Origin: Gonium pectorale
Lineage: Eukaryota; Chlorophyta; Chlorophyceae; Chlamydomonadales; Volvocaceae
Assembly: GCA_001584585.1 (NCBI GenBank)
Contig: LSYV01000001.1
Location: forward strand, 151,069 to 215,068
Reading direction: 5' to 3'
Length of the DNA: 64,000 nucleotides
Below, piece after piece: positions 42,701 to 52,237 of this stretch. The notes under the pieces were generated by a model. It was not told where the DNA came from. It searched no databases and saw nothing but the letters and a program-made list of their open reading frames with translations. Numbering within the stretch: the first letter of the stretch is position 1; every line of letters begins with the position of its first letter. The position numbers and the translations under genes are program-made.

Positions 42701-44853
42701 CAGAGATTGGAGCACCACAACCAACAAACCTTCAGGGCCGTTTGCAGGATGTCAAAGAGCTTCTGCGACGTTGCACTGCCCTGGATGCGCTCATGCTGGC
42801 GGAAGCGATGAATCACGTCACCGTACTCGTCCATGTAGGAGATGTAGATAGCGAGGTGGTGGTGAACGGAGCGATCCGTGGACTCATCAATTGTCACCGA
42901 CAGGAAGTCGGAAGCCTTGATGGCCTCTAGCTCCTTTTCGTCAAGCACCTGAAGAAGAATTACGAACATGCTTGAAGATAGAGAACGGCGCATGTGTGAC
43001 GTTATAGGCAGCAACGAGGAAGACAGCATTAAGATTCTGACCCATGGGTCAGCCTAGCACGACCAAGCCACAGGACCCCATGAGCGCCAGGCAGACAGAA
43101 GGGCGGCCAGGTAAGGGAAGCCACGCAGCGACTGCACAGGGGCAGCGACAGGGACCAAGTTTTGCAACAGCAAAGCCGGGAGGATCATCCCCACCCTTCG
43201 CATTCACCACATGACCGATGTACGATGCGGAATGCTGTTCGAAGCATGCAATGAAATCCGCTATTGGGGCTCACATCATGTCGCTTGCACATGTGGAACG
43301 CAACGCGGAAGAGCTTGGTCATCAAACCCTCGTTCACAGCCACCATCTTTTCGAGGACGCCGACTGTGTCCTTCGCTTTCTTCGCACGCGCCTCGAGCTG
43401 CTTTGCAGCATGCGTGTGCTTGTCAGAACCTAGGTGGGTAATCATGCATGCCATGGAGATGCGCTGCAAGGGCACAGGACAACAGGCCGTTAGATACCAA
43501 GAACCGCCAGAACAGGCTTACTCAAGATTGATACCTGTTGGCCTTCGGGCTTTGTGAAATTGTTGGTTGCGCCATCACCGTAGAACTCAATGCAGATACG
43601 GCACTTTAATGACACGAGCTTGCTGTTGAAGTACAGAATGTTCTTATACATCTCAAAGTTCGGGTTACGCTGCAAGGCCTCGTGATGGGCCCGGCGCACA
43701 TCAGGGTCCGCCCAGTCTGGAGGACGAGGGCACAAGTCGAATGTCAGCGGTTGCCAATACGCAGCGTAGGTGACATGCAATGTGAAGGCATTGTCCACGC
43801 ACGGCGAGTCGGAAAGCAGGTATAACGCACATCATGTTGCACAAAAGGTCCGTTTCGGTACTTACTGATGCTGCCCGAGGCCAAGGAGTTACGGCCGCCC
43901 AAATTCTTCGCAACATCAGCTTCCTGGTCCGACTCAACATCCTCGTCCGCAGGGCCCTCGGGCGCGCGGGCAGCAGCGGCTGACAGGTTGTTAGTCGGCA
44001 GCTTGACCGCAGTCGCAGGCTTTGCACCCGCGCCCGCAACGGGCTTGGAGGCCGTAGCTGCAGGCTTCGAGTCTGCCGCAACAGCAGGCTTGGAGGCCGC
44101 GGCCGCAGGCTTTGAGCCTGCCGCAACAGCAGGCTTGGAGGCCGCGGCCGCAGGCTTCGAGCCTGCCGCAACAGCAGGCTTGGAGGCCGCGACCGCAGGC
44201 TTCGAGCCTGCCGCAGCAGCGGGCTTGGAGGCCGTGGCCGCAGTCTTCGAGACTGCTGCAACAGCAGGCTTGGAGGCCGCGGCCGCAGGCTGTGAGCCTG
44301 CCGCAACAGCAGGCTTGGAGGCCGCTGCCGCCATAGCTGGTGGAGTGGTCTGGGAGGGGGCGGCGGCCTCCGCCCGAGGATGACAAGTTGCGCCTATACA
44401 AGGAAGATAACGGACGTGAAGGCGAGACAACAAGCAAGTGCGTCCGCGCCGATCGCACCTTCGCAAGCCCGCAGAGCCGCGTCCAGGTTCTTCGGCTGAA
44501 GGCGACCCAAGCGCGTGGGCTCGTTGGCGGTCTGACAATATAAAAGGGAAGCGATGGATTCACGAAGAGCACCTCATTTTGCAATTTCAAAACAGGCTCA
44601 CCTCGGTAGCGAGTGCACTCCTGTCGATGGACTTCGGGGTGTCCTCAATGACGATGACCTCCTGGGAGGAGTCGGGGCGAGGCTCGGGGCGAGGCGAGGG
44701 CTTCCCCGCCATGGTGACCTTGGCAAATGCTTCGCCAAGCGTTGCCTGCCTGCTCTTCTTCAGCGCAAAGACAGGCGACGAGCCAGGAGCAATGCCGTCC
44801 ATGGCGGCGTCGCGGAAGCTCAGCTTGGAGGGCGAAGCGCTTGCGGAAGCCAT
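33719..44853 (-). CDS. hAT-family transposase, copy 2, altered C-terminus
   Basis: Same gene as copy 1. Exons on the minus strand: 44853-44602, 44531-44459, 44393-43866, 43716-43535, 43463-43275, 43131-43072 (tentative), 42948-42730, 42443-42130, 35035-34916, 34739-33719; about 985 aa. It keeps the full frame through the C-terminal dimerisation region (PASAEVERGFSAMN). A 119 bp deletion removes the original tail and stop, so the protein ends a few residues after KHV. The intron between 42130 and 35035 contains a complete 6.9 kb retrotransposon in the same transcriptional direction, which would probably disturb splicing or end the transcript early. All catalytic motifs are present, but expression of an active protein is doubtful. 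Confidence 0.8.
35087..35188 (-). repeat. DIRS split repeat B2 (102 bp)
   Basis: Same sequence as 36015-36116. It forms the 3' end of the element in its own orientation; its outer base joins target sequence gatagg. Confidence 0.93.
35189..35855 (-). other. DIRS spacer between A2 and B2, GC-rich
   Basis: 667 bp of very GC-rich sequence, open in long frames on both strands (up to 258 aa on minus and 244 aa on plus). The predicted peptides are Arg/Gly/Pro/Ala-rich without motifs, so the open frames are most easily explained by scarcity of stop codons at high GC. No gene is called. Confidence 0.55.
35856..36014 (-). repeat. DIRS split repeat A2 (159 bp)
   Basis: Same sequence as 41808-41966, both ending ccttaa on the plus strand. 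It abuts B1 directly. It includes a ggggc-ttc-gcccc hairpin near 35981-35998. Confidence 0.93.
36015..36116 (-). repeat. DIRS split repeat B1 (102 bp)
   Basis: Same sequence as 35087-35188. It joins A2 without spacer, giving the B1-A2 junction that in DIRS-type elements is thought to template joining of the circular intermediate. Confidence 0.93.
36222..37253 (-). CDS. Tyrosine recombinase (integrase) of the DIRS element
   Basis: Site-specific recombinase that inserts the element instead of a DDE integrase. From the ATG at 37253 it is 343 aa; the frame is open further upstream to 37358, where it overlaps the polyprotein ORF, so a fused or reinitiated product is possible. An N-terminal SAM-like core-binding region (about 10-135, STLNQYAAPWRAFVAWW) is followed by the catalytic domain. 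Candidate catalytic residues are Arg in GFLRFDDL, Lys in RSKTDQ, HxxR in HSMRIGG, the HGRW segment, and Tyr in MVDLYTRR near the C-terminus. All are intact. Family members lie downstream of the RT ORF in PAT/kangaroo-type elements, as here. Confidence 0.92.
   Translation of the reverse strand: MADATLRSLAARFSQESDKALAASTLNQYAAPWRAFVAWWRLRRLPGSVYETPPSVVGLYLYSLYLSSSADGVGEGRVRAASGAIHAFFRAAGCESPTSHPACQTARRLAAKHLVPRPFRRDAFTSADLARFVGHFGGRGAGLRHVMMCAAVSVMFFGFLRFDDLAEICVHDDLLIITESHMEIFLPRSKTDQLWDGAWVVVGRLGGPVCPVGLVERLLRQGAYRRSPSHPREDVGPLLRVVQHTRDGGRLQRLVGTLEHPVYSTSYTAFSEALAAMCGEAGIAAHITPHSMRIGGNSTAAANGVPAEVRRAHGRWLSPSMVDLYTRRSPGAGIDLTRRMAER
37291..39933 (-). CDS. Reverse transcriptase / RNase H / methyltransferase-like polyprotein of the DIRS element
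   Basis: 880 aa from the ATG at 39933 (an in-frame GTG lies 24 bp upstream). A Pro/Ala-rich N-terminal third precedes the reverse transcriptase at about 300-520, with RLIWDGRAVND, FTLDLKSGYHHMDI (catalytic Asp), QLPFGLAPACW and the YIDD box. RNase H follows at about 560-710: HCDAAG, PQELRAI, ITDNLNA and a late Asp in QLADYWSK. The C-terminal ~150 residues contain GPFDIDLFASHRN and WANPPFGLL, the signature of the adenine-methyltransferase-like domain found in DIRS elements, with NPPF as the catalytic motif. It copies element RNA into DNA; the methyltransferase role is unproven. It ends 38 bp before the recombinase ATG. Confidence 0.93.
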   Translation of the reverse strand: MSLTNYLSGLFSRDPERRKDALRAQREFGDQFRSQTRVDGGASRTVLPNRPTTSAPPALTRALNPPAHKAAQQRPDMSLVEMVEAARRRQMAAAAAPGAERLTASAARPPPPPIRPVQAAAAAAQPKVRPLAVAAGDGPNLERPPKRVAVEARSALFAQTERAPDAARLRHRKEPEPPKLSEEGAGGGGQAHRREGTDLWWDNPGEFASPGSGSGEPRPKPPPPVMRHRLRSRLDEWESWCTNPLVLSWVREGFRLRWASGVPPKSFLGKNHASAFEHADFVDQAVADLLAAKSIKAVARKPHMVCPLGVVVQGTKRRLIWDGRAVNDHLEVPTFRYEDLKAVPGFMLPNDYVFTLDLKSGYHHMDINEDYWTYLGFEWRGQFYVFTQLPFGLAPACWAFTKLTREVMRGWRRRGWRCSGYIDDQFHADQDQNRLVQRRAAVLAQLERLGLVVNREKSMLGPPARRFRYLGMIIDTERGTFVVPEDKRERVLTAIRNALSAHRITARALASVKGQLLSMSWAFGPWSRLRTRGLGQLIETRRSWSTHLALSKDARADLRFWLAYFDHFNGTRALWTPTQVYSIIHCDAAGRSAANIGGWGAWTVLNGELEVARGGWDGRTSTFGSTPQELRAILHALQSFDGPAGLGGHAVKVITDNLNAANIINKGAAKADACYEVAVELLWYCVERDIRLQAEWRPRTMNQLADYWSKVAEPDDWSLLGSAFRRLNRLWGPFDIDLFASHRNHHLPTYYSAYFTPDTAGVDAFRFRWGRRCWANPPFGLLLRVLHHARECRARLCLIAPLWPTRDWWCFLTEDGRRFAPFVHSAHILGPAADLLQPAQGRLPARANSWSLMALLLDFERPSPQRIKVPADPHAPPPRR
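39934..40881 (-). other. Gap between Gag-like and RT ORFs of the DIRS element
   Basis: About 950 bp without a recognisable gene. Short frames on both strands lack motifs. It could hold an internal promoter or translation-control sequence for the polyprotein, but nothing specific is visible. Confidence 0.5.
40882..41775 (-). CDS. Gag-like ORF1 of the DIRS element
   Basis: 297 aa from the ATG at 41775 (MTKKKSPVNID), the first ATG of a frame that is open from 41835. The N-terminal third is highly charged, with an Ala/Glu/Lys stretch that could form a coiled coil and a KPKKKKKK cluster resembling a nuclear-localisation signal. The centre is alanine-rich and probably helical. The last ~40 residues are Arg/Asp/Gly/Asn-rich (RDDKRRDDRRDDGRD), suiting RNA binding. 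There is no CCHC zinc knuckle. Position before the RT ORF and these features fit a DIRS Gag, but no specific homologue is recognised by sequence alone. Confidence 0.75.
   Translation of the reverse strand: MTKKKSPVNIDNAEFAGEKRSPKKTRAAMRAAMKRAEEAAKAAADQRDEDADQRLSESDHDDEPPSPKPKKKKKKVTEDAEAAGAELSPELTAMLASLIRKSIGDEILPMIGAFKAEVADMLAGAEPSPPSAAVAVGAKVSPILAATAASAPSTALEFHTKIYKVVCMLASQASDSLATDPEKARFSLAALLAFAKVAVQAAENLGPQQGCGLNTMVKYISSMAMSCLEDPATAVYNKSAAEAMLATARSEAANRSPGKRKGNRQGNGNRPQAAADRDDKRRDDRRDDGRDRYPRRN
41808..41966 (-). repeat. DIRS split repeat A1 (159 bp)
   Basis: 5' end of the element in its own orientation, repeated at 35856-36014. It lies 33 bp upstream of the Gag-like ATG, so any promoter for the element should be in or near it. 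Confidence 0.93.
44042..44331. repeat. 45 bp coding minisatellite in hAT exon 3 (copy 2)
   Basis: Same repeat as at 17716-18005, with the same number of units and no difference noticed. No unit has been gained or lost since the block was duplicated. Confidence 0.92.
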
Positions 44854-47800
44854 TATGTACTTGTATTTGCAAAGTTGATGCACACTAGAGTTAATACCAA
44901 GGGATGAAAGCTAATAGGTTGTAGCCTGGAAGCAAAGTGCGAGTGGGCCGTACGCCACGCGCAAAACCCTCGCCCGCACCTCTGGAAAGAACCGCGTGTG
45001 CGGCGCCCTAAAGGAATGCGGACTGATTCGAAGGTGTATTCCAAGGTGTCCAAATCACAACTTCGCATTGGATGCCTCGGACAGAATACAGAAGCATCTC
45101 TCCGTCTCCACGCTCTCAGTGATTCGTGCCCTGGGCCCACCACCAGCTGGACCAGCACCCAGCCGCCGCAGTAGGCAGCTGAGCTGCTGGCCGGAGGAGT
45201 AGAAGCAGCAGCGCAAGCAGTCGGGCGTCGGGGACACGGGGAAGCGCCCCAAGCCGCGCTCAGCACCACTACCGCTGTGCGCTTTCTCTGCCGGGCCATG
45301 TTGCCAGCGATCCCCAGCCACCAGCGCGCTAGCGGCGTCGGCAAGCGGTCCCATGCAGGTGGCGGGAGGGCCTTCGCGCATGGTGTCATGGGTGTCGGGC
45401 TGCAATTGCCCCAACAGCGAAGCCTCGGCCCCAGCCCCTAGACGGTGGCAGCAAGCCGGGCTGTCGGTAATTCATGGGTCCTGCTTCCTGGCTTCCTGCA
45501 TCCTGCTCGATAGCTCGAAGCTCGAGGATTGGTGCCCACGACTTGCGGTGCTCACAGCTGTGCAACGAAGTTCATCCACATATGGTACGTACTACGTAAT
45601 GTTACACCCGCCTAAAGGCGGGTGTCCTCACGAGCCATAAGGTCCTGGACACGCCGTCTCTCTCTAATAGCGCGGGACTGCACCCAAAACCCTAAACAGC
45701 GTGCGCCGCAGGGGCGTGAGCCTCAGGGGCACAGCGGGCACTGCACTGATGACAACTGCGGTGTGCGGTGATGAGTGCAGCCTTGCGGCGAATTGCTGTG
45801 CCCACTAGGCGCTGAAGCGGGGTAGAGACGAGGACCATGACCCGCTCCCCCACCCCAGTATTCGTAATTCGTCCATGGGCCCCCCGGCTTTGACGGACGT
45901 GTAACCTGTAACCTGTAACTAGAGGATCGCCGACTGCCGATTGGTGCACGCTGGTTTCCGCAGTCTGCAACCCAGGCCCTCACGCGCCTAGCTAGCTTTG
46001 ATCCAAACATCCAATAGAGGCTCTGACGCAACCGGACCTGTGGGAACTCGGCGCTTCGCTGCCAGTTTGCTCGTGGTAATCTGGAAAGGACTGTGTGCAT
46101 CCATACAGCCATCAGGCGTCAGGCCCACCGTTACATTTAGGAGTACAGAATCAGCAATGCTTGGAGTCTGTGTCGTAGATTTGCACGGAACCCTCATCCC
46201 AGAGACCCAGACTCGCACAAGAAAGCCGGACACACTCCATCGCCAGGGGTGGTTGCTCACACATGCCCCGCGCAAACGACTGTGCTTATAATCGGACTCA
46301 AACACTGCGTGAAACCAGTGCGCTCTCCTCCGCTCGTTCATACAGATGCAGGCCCGGCCTGGATCAGTAAGACGGGCCCTGGCCCACTCTTCCAACGACG
46401 TTCATCCGCATCCCCAGAGCAGCCGTGACAAACAACAGCTTGGACAAGGATGCGTTGCACAATAGTTATGCCAACTTACCACCTGAACCACGGCATGGGC
46501 GCTCTCGCATCTTGTTGGTACCCACCATCCTTCAGCGCTCAATCCATGTGTCACACTTCTCGCTCCTCACCCAGTAAGCCACACGCACCACCGCAACAAA
46601 CAATTACCAGCGCAAGCCCCACTTATGATGTTGGTGCCAGCGGTGTGGCTGAGAGTCCCGGGCGCAAGACGGTGGCTCCAAAGGGAGCCGCATGCACAGA
46701 ATGCAAGCTCCACCACCAGTGCCGCGCCAGCGCCACGCCAGCGCCACGTCCCAAAGCCTTAAGCCCAAAGCCCGCTTTCACCCTAGCGGTCCCGTTGGCG
46801 TTGCGGTGCTGCAACGGCGGATGCAGCCGCCTGTCGCCGTGCGAAGTTCAATGCTACTTGCAGCCCTGCGGATGGCAGTCGTGGGACGGATATGGCAGGA
46901 GCCGAGGACTACTAGACAGTCTAGGAATCCGCCGTACTCTGCCGGCTCCTGGACCAGCAGAAACATCCGGGCCCCTAGCGTCTAGCGTCATGAAAGCGTA
47001 AGGAACCCGGATCTCCCTTCTGAAGAGCCAGCGCTTATTGAAGACTGCAGCAAAAGCCCCGGCCAGTCTCGCCGTATGTGTCCACAGGACCCCCACCTAG
47101 CGCGCAGCAGCCGCCGCCGCTGCGCATCAGTTACGCAGCTACTAAAGCATTGTTGCCGCCGCTGCCCCGGCTCCTGTGCCCTCCAACGCCGCTGCTGGCA
47201 GGAGCCGCGCCGCAGCTGGATGACGCCTCCACCGTAGGGGCTTGCGTTGGCCGAAGCGGCAAAGCCTGACACTGCTTCAGAGCGCGCTGGGATAGCAGGG
47301 GGGAACTTAATGATGTTGGTGCCAGCGGTATGGCTGCGAGCCCTGGGCGCAAGGCGGTGGCTCAGAAGGGAACCGCCTGCACAATAACTGGGGGTGCGAG
47401 CTCCGCCGCATGTGGCGCACCAGCGCCACGCAATCTCTACGTCAACGCCCAAGCCCGCTTTCACCCTAGCGGTCCCGTTGGCGTTGCGGTGCTGCAACGG
47501 CGGATGTAGCCGCCGTGCGAAGTTCAATGCTACTTGCAGCCCTGCGGATGGCAGTCGTGAGACGGATATGGCAGGCGCCGAGGAGTCAGCGCCTATAGTG
47601 GAGGAACCCGGCTCCTGGACCGCCATGTAAGCGCTATAAAACCGGATCTCCCTGCTGACGAGTCAGCGCTTGTTGGAGACTGCAGCACAAGCCCCGACCA
47701 GCCCCGCCGCCTCGATTCACAGGGCCCCCACCTGGCGCGCAGCAGCAGCCGCCGCTGCGCATCCGTTCTGCAGCTACTAAGCATGCAGCGCCAATGTGAC

Positions 47801-49372
47801 CGCCCAGTACAAGCTGCCGCCGCCGCCTCCTGGCTCTGTCCCCTCCAACGCCGCTGCTGGCAGGAGCCGCTCCGCTGTCGCGTAGACGACAGAGTCAAAA
47901 TGTTGCCCCCACTTCAATGCATTGGTGGTTGGCGCGAACGTGTTAATTGCTTCAGTGTGCGGATGGCATGGGCCCTCGTTACGGTGGCATGGGTGGATCC
48001 AAGTAGCCGCATGCACCACGAGACAGGGTGCGAGTCTGCGAGATTCGCCGCCAGTACCGAAGGTACTACGACCAGCGCCGCCAGGCCAGCTGCCGGCCTA
48101 GTGGCATAGTGATGCGGGGCCTCGGCGCCTTACCGGGCCAGGTTGAATGCTACTCGCACCTCTGTGAAGGACAGTTGTGGGAGGGACAGGGCACCGCGTT
48201 TCCCTTTTCAGGACAGAGGATCCTTCGCAGATTGAACATGCTGCAGGTCACAGGCCTCCACAAAGCGCCATGATCCCCTGACCCCCAGCTTTATGGTGAG
48301 AGATTCATCCTTCTATACGTCCCCTCTCCCCTGTCTCCCCTTGCCTTCTGAGCACCTCAGGACGCCCCTATTTCTACCATCCCTCTTCTGCTGTCATTGG
48401 GTTCCGCGACGCCTAGCTGTTCAGCAGTTCCAGTGCGGCCGGTACACACCGGTATGCCTATCATACCCGCCCGTCAGCATCTAACCCCCGTAGCCCCCGC
48501 CTTGCAGAAACAAATGTCTTTGGGCCGTCGTGCTGATCACGGGCATTACCGGGCGTGCAGCACGCGAAAGAACGTCCGGTCTCCGGTGCTTAGCCGCCAT
48601 GCTGTTCCGCGTTGATGCGCGGGCGCGGCCGCGTCCACAGCCGCGTCCCGTTGCACGCGCTGCACCCAGCCGAAGTGGAACCGAGGTGAAGCCAGAAGCC
48701 TGAAAAAACCTCACAACGGGTCGTTCGGCGATAAGTCCTTATGTTGGCAACGAGCTGATGCTAATGAATCATTTACGTATTTGGATTAAAAGGGACGCGT
48801 TCGCTGGTGTAGCTAGTGAGACTCCGCAGGCCCAAGCGGTTGCTTCAAAATCGCAAGAAAGCAACTTAGCTACTTGCAATTTAATTTACAATTCGTTTGC
48901 TACAGTTGTAGCGGCATTTGTTGAACGCATAATACGTCCCACTGTAAACCGTACACATGTGCCCAAACACGTACCCACCTCCGACCTCCAGCCAACCCGG
49001 TCTCAGCGTCCCACCCCAGACCCAACACTGCATGCTCGCATCAGACCTCCGGCCGTTACAGCCGCCTAGCCTGTTCATTAACGAGAGCTTCTTATATTGA
49101 CACTTCGTTACAGGACCCCGATGCTGGGGGACCAGGCCTGCCACCCGGAGCCGCCGGAGGTTGCTGCAAGGGTAAGGGCAGCAAGGCAGAACCAGCACAA
49201 CCTGCGGCCGTTCGTGATTGGCGGCAGATGGGATCGAACCCCTGCGATTCGGGTGGTCCACAAAACCTAGATTTCGTCTGGACATCGACGATAGATCATT
49301 TCACTGTACCTCAAATTTCTGAAGTCCGGAGCCATTCGGCACCCTAATGTTTCTTACATCATCTCATGTGCG
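44854..49372. other. Non-coding upstream part of hAT block, copy 2
   Basis: Counterpart of 18528-23046 at a constant offset of 26326. It includes the degenerate tandem duplication (46625-47867) and the hairpin at 45604-45625. No gene is recognised. Confidence 0.55.
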
Positions 49373-52237
49373 GCATGTACGGTCTGCGTACGGCAACAGT
49401 GCTGCGCTTCACCCTGTCCAATTTTGCCAGATCAGTACCAACCTAGCGCTCTCTAAGCACATGGTTACTTGGGTTGAGGCCCTGTAATCATGCTATTTTA
49501 TTTCAATCAGTGTACAGTGCAACCCGCCTTCACGTGGGCTGCGGGGGGCAGCATGGCCGGCCAGTTTGGGTGGCACAGCACCCAGGACACCAAGCAAACG
49601 TGTTGTTTTACTTGCGGTATTCAGTGGCGCGTTCATTCCGCCAATGTTGTACAGAGAGAGGGTCTTAGGGTCTCCAACGGTATGGCAAGAATCGGAAAGC
49701 TGAAAAGAAAGCCACCTCGACGGACATACACACCCGAAGCCGCTACGGTACCAGTAGGGCTAGCTGGTACAAGGCGTGGCGGGCGTTGGTACCGAGTAAA
49801 CGGCCCCTCCCGTACCATGCATGGCAACAAACACCTCCTCTGGCCATTGGTAGCTGCATGCAAAGCTCCCAACGCCAACTCGCGGCGCCGGGTCGAGTCC
49901 TCGCAGAACGGCCGCTGCCCATGGAGACGGGCTGCTACCGCACAGAACATGGTCACCGGTTGGCAACATGGGTGGGGCTGTCCACCAACAGTGGACAGGA
50001 TGTCCCTTCGCCAGTCAGGCGGCCACAGTACAGTCGTAGCCAGCCCGGCTTTAGTCCACAAAGCTATCTTTGCAGAATGTCAAGCGCGTACAATGTCTGC
50101 TCATGACCTAGCAGCCTTGAAGAAGGCAGGGATGGAAAGACGCGTCAAGGGCCTGACCAATACGGAAGCGTGAGGCCGGCGCCTCGCATATGATTTGCCA
50201 TTGAAGAAGTGCCAGTACGTGACGCCTTCGCGCCAGCCAGTTGCACCAGCCATCGAACACAAACCAACTAGTGCTGACTTGCCGGCAACGTCGTGCCTTA
50301 CAGTTCATAGACAGTAACCTGCCACAGGGCCACAAAGGCCGCTATAGGCCTGAGCCTGCCGACTCCACACGCGGGGAGTACAAGCAGAAAGCGCCGCTGG
50401 CTGCCACTCTTCGGCAGCCTCCTAGCTGAGCCACTACCGACACAAGCTGCAGAGGCCGTGCTGGATGCTGCTGTGCGCATGCCACAGCTGACAGGCAGCG
50501 GGAATGGGCTACGAGATAGTTCTTACTCCACCTTCCGGGGTACTGGCGGCAAGCGTCCCTGGGCTGGCCTCTGTCGCAGCAGGGGCCGAGCGAGCACCGG
50601 ACATTGCGCAGTCACACACACCACGAGCCTGGACCGGTGGACAGCACCCGGGGCAGTGGTGACTCTCCAGCGCCGCCTCACACAGCAGCTTCCGTGCAGT
50701 TGCCTTCTCCGTGCCTGCCGCTGCTCGGCCAGGACCCTCCGCCAGCTGGCCACGCGACCCGCATCCGTGGAGCTGCCTGCTCCACCTCAAGCACAGCAAC
50801 TGCCCCAGCATCCGACGTCTCAGCCGCAGCCCTGTCCGCGGAAGCAGCGGCATGAACGACAGGAGCAGCACCTACAGAAACAGGGAGAGCTGCAACAGCG
50901 GTGCTGATCAAGGCTACCGCTGGGCTTTCGCGCTCGTACGTCGGCCCTCTGCGGGGTGAGTCCGGAGCTTGGCGCCCAGCAGTGCGATGGCCTCCAGCCG
51001 CAGCAGCGGCACTTACAGGCGCCACTACGGTGCCATCCTGAGTCGACGAGGGTATCGCTGCCTGGCGCTCGCCAGGCAATAAGCTGCGCCTCGCTCTGTA
51101 GACCCGCGGCAGGGCGTTTCATACAGCAGCGTGCCTGGACGGGGAAGCATCCAGTGCAACTCCACCGTCAGCGCTGACACGAAGGCGGCTTTCAGCCAAC
51201 CCCTGTCTGGGAGCGTGGCAGATATTCCTGCACGTCTGGGCGCCCGTCCAGCCACTCAGATCGCCACTGCAGGGCCCGGTGGCCCCTCAACCAGCTCGTA
51301 GTGGGCAGCCTGCTGTACGGCCGCGATATTTTGCTGGAGGCAGAGCTGCCGCCATTATCACGGCCGACATCTGATGATTAGACATGCCGTCAGTAATTTG
51401 TTCCCTTGCATCTTGGGAGCATGAAACCCGGCAGGGGCAGCAAAGGGGCAGATTGTCATGCCAATCGGGCCTTCAGCACACGGGGCGGGGGCCCGTGTTA
51501 CGCTGGCTGGCTCGGGTCCGCCCCGCCCTTCTGGACACGGCGATGCATCCTGTACTGCTATCCGACAGGGAGAAGTTCCGCACTTGTCTTGATGCCCTGC
51601 ATGGACGGCGCGCTGTGCGCATGCGGCCCAAAGACATGGTCAGTAGACACCTTGTGCGCTTCACGGGTCATACATGCTTTGACACTATCTTGGAGCGATA
51701 CAGATGTGCGCTGCGCTGTATCGTTCTGGTATGGGATGTTTCCTGGGTTGTCCAATAACCGTCTTGCATGCAAACATGTGCATGTTCTCTGAGACTACAC
51801 AGCAACCTATGCCACATTGTTGACGAATAGCTATCCTATTGAGTCCCTAATAGCATCCAGAAGCATGATGCCCCATTAGCGAAGCGTGTTCACCAAAGCG
51901 GCTCACGGCATGTCGGCTTTTGCTTCGTAAGCGTATGTGGAAACCACAGCTTACTGCCTGGATGCTATCCAACACTCAATCATGATTGAATGGAGGTGCG
52001 ACGGGCCTTGCACTGCAAATCGTCGCTTCCAACATGCGAGAGAGCATAAACAAGTTAGTTGTTTCCAGTTGCTATATTTATGGAGTATGCGCCTAACAAC
52101 TCCGTCACAATTTAGGGCAACCAGCCGCAAAGAATGCCAGGGAATGCACGAACATTTTAGTCCTGCCTAGCATATGGTAGAGGCATAATTCTCCAACACC
52201 AAGAGCAGTCTATTCCAGCAAAGGGGCTATGTCGCGG
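49373..52237. repeat. Array unit 5 (2865 bp)
   Basis: First complete unit right of hAT block 2. Variants: agtttggg, cgccagtcagg, agatatt, ccattatcacgg, and a private cacggcgatg near 51537. Confidence 0.93.

Larger units (their letters stand above)
33378..49372. mobile_element. hAT-containing block, copy 2 (15995 bp, with nested retrotransposon)
   Basis: Second copy of the block at 13821-23046, colinear apart from a 119 bp deletion near 33730, eight bases present near 34550 that copy 1 lacks, and a 6880 bp retrotransposon insertion (35087-41966). I noticed only about four point differences elsewhere in the aligned sequence, so the duplication is recent. Confidence 0.85.
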
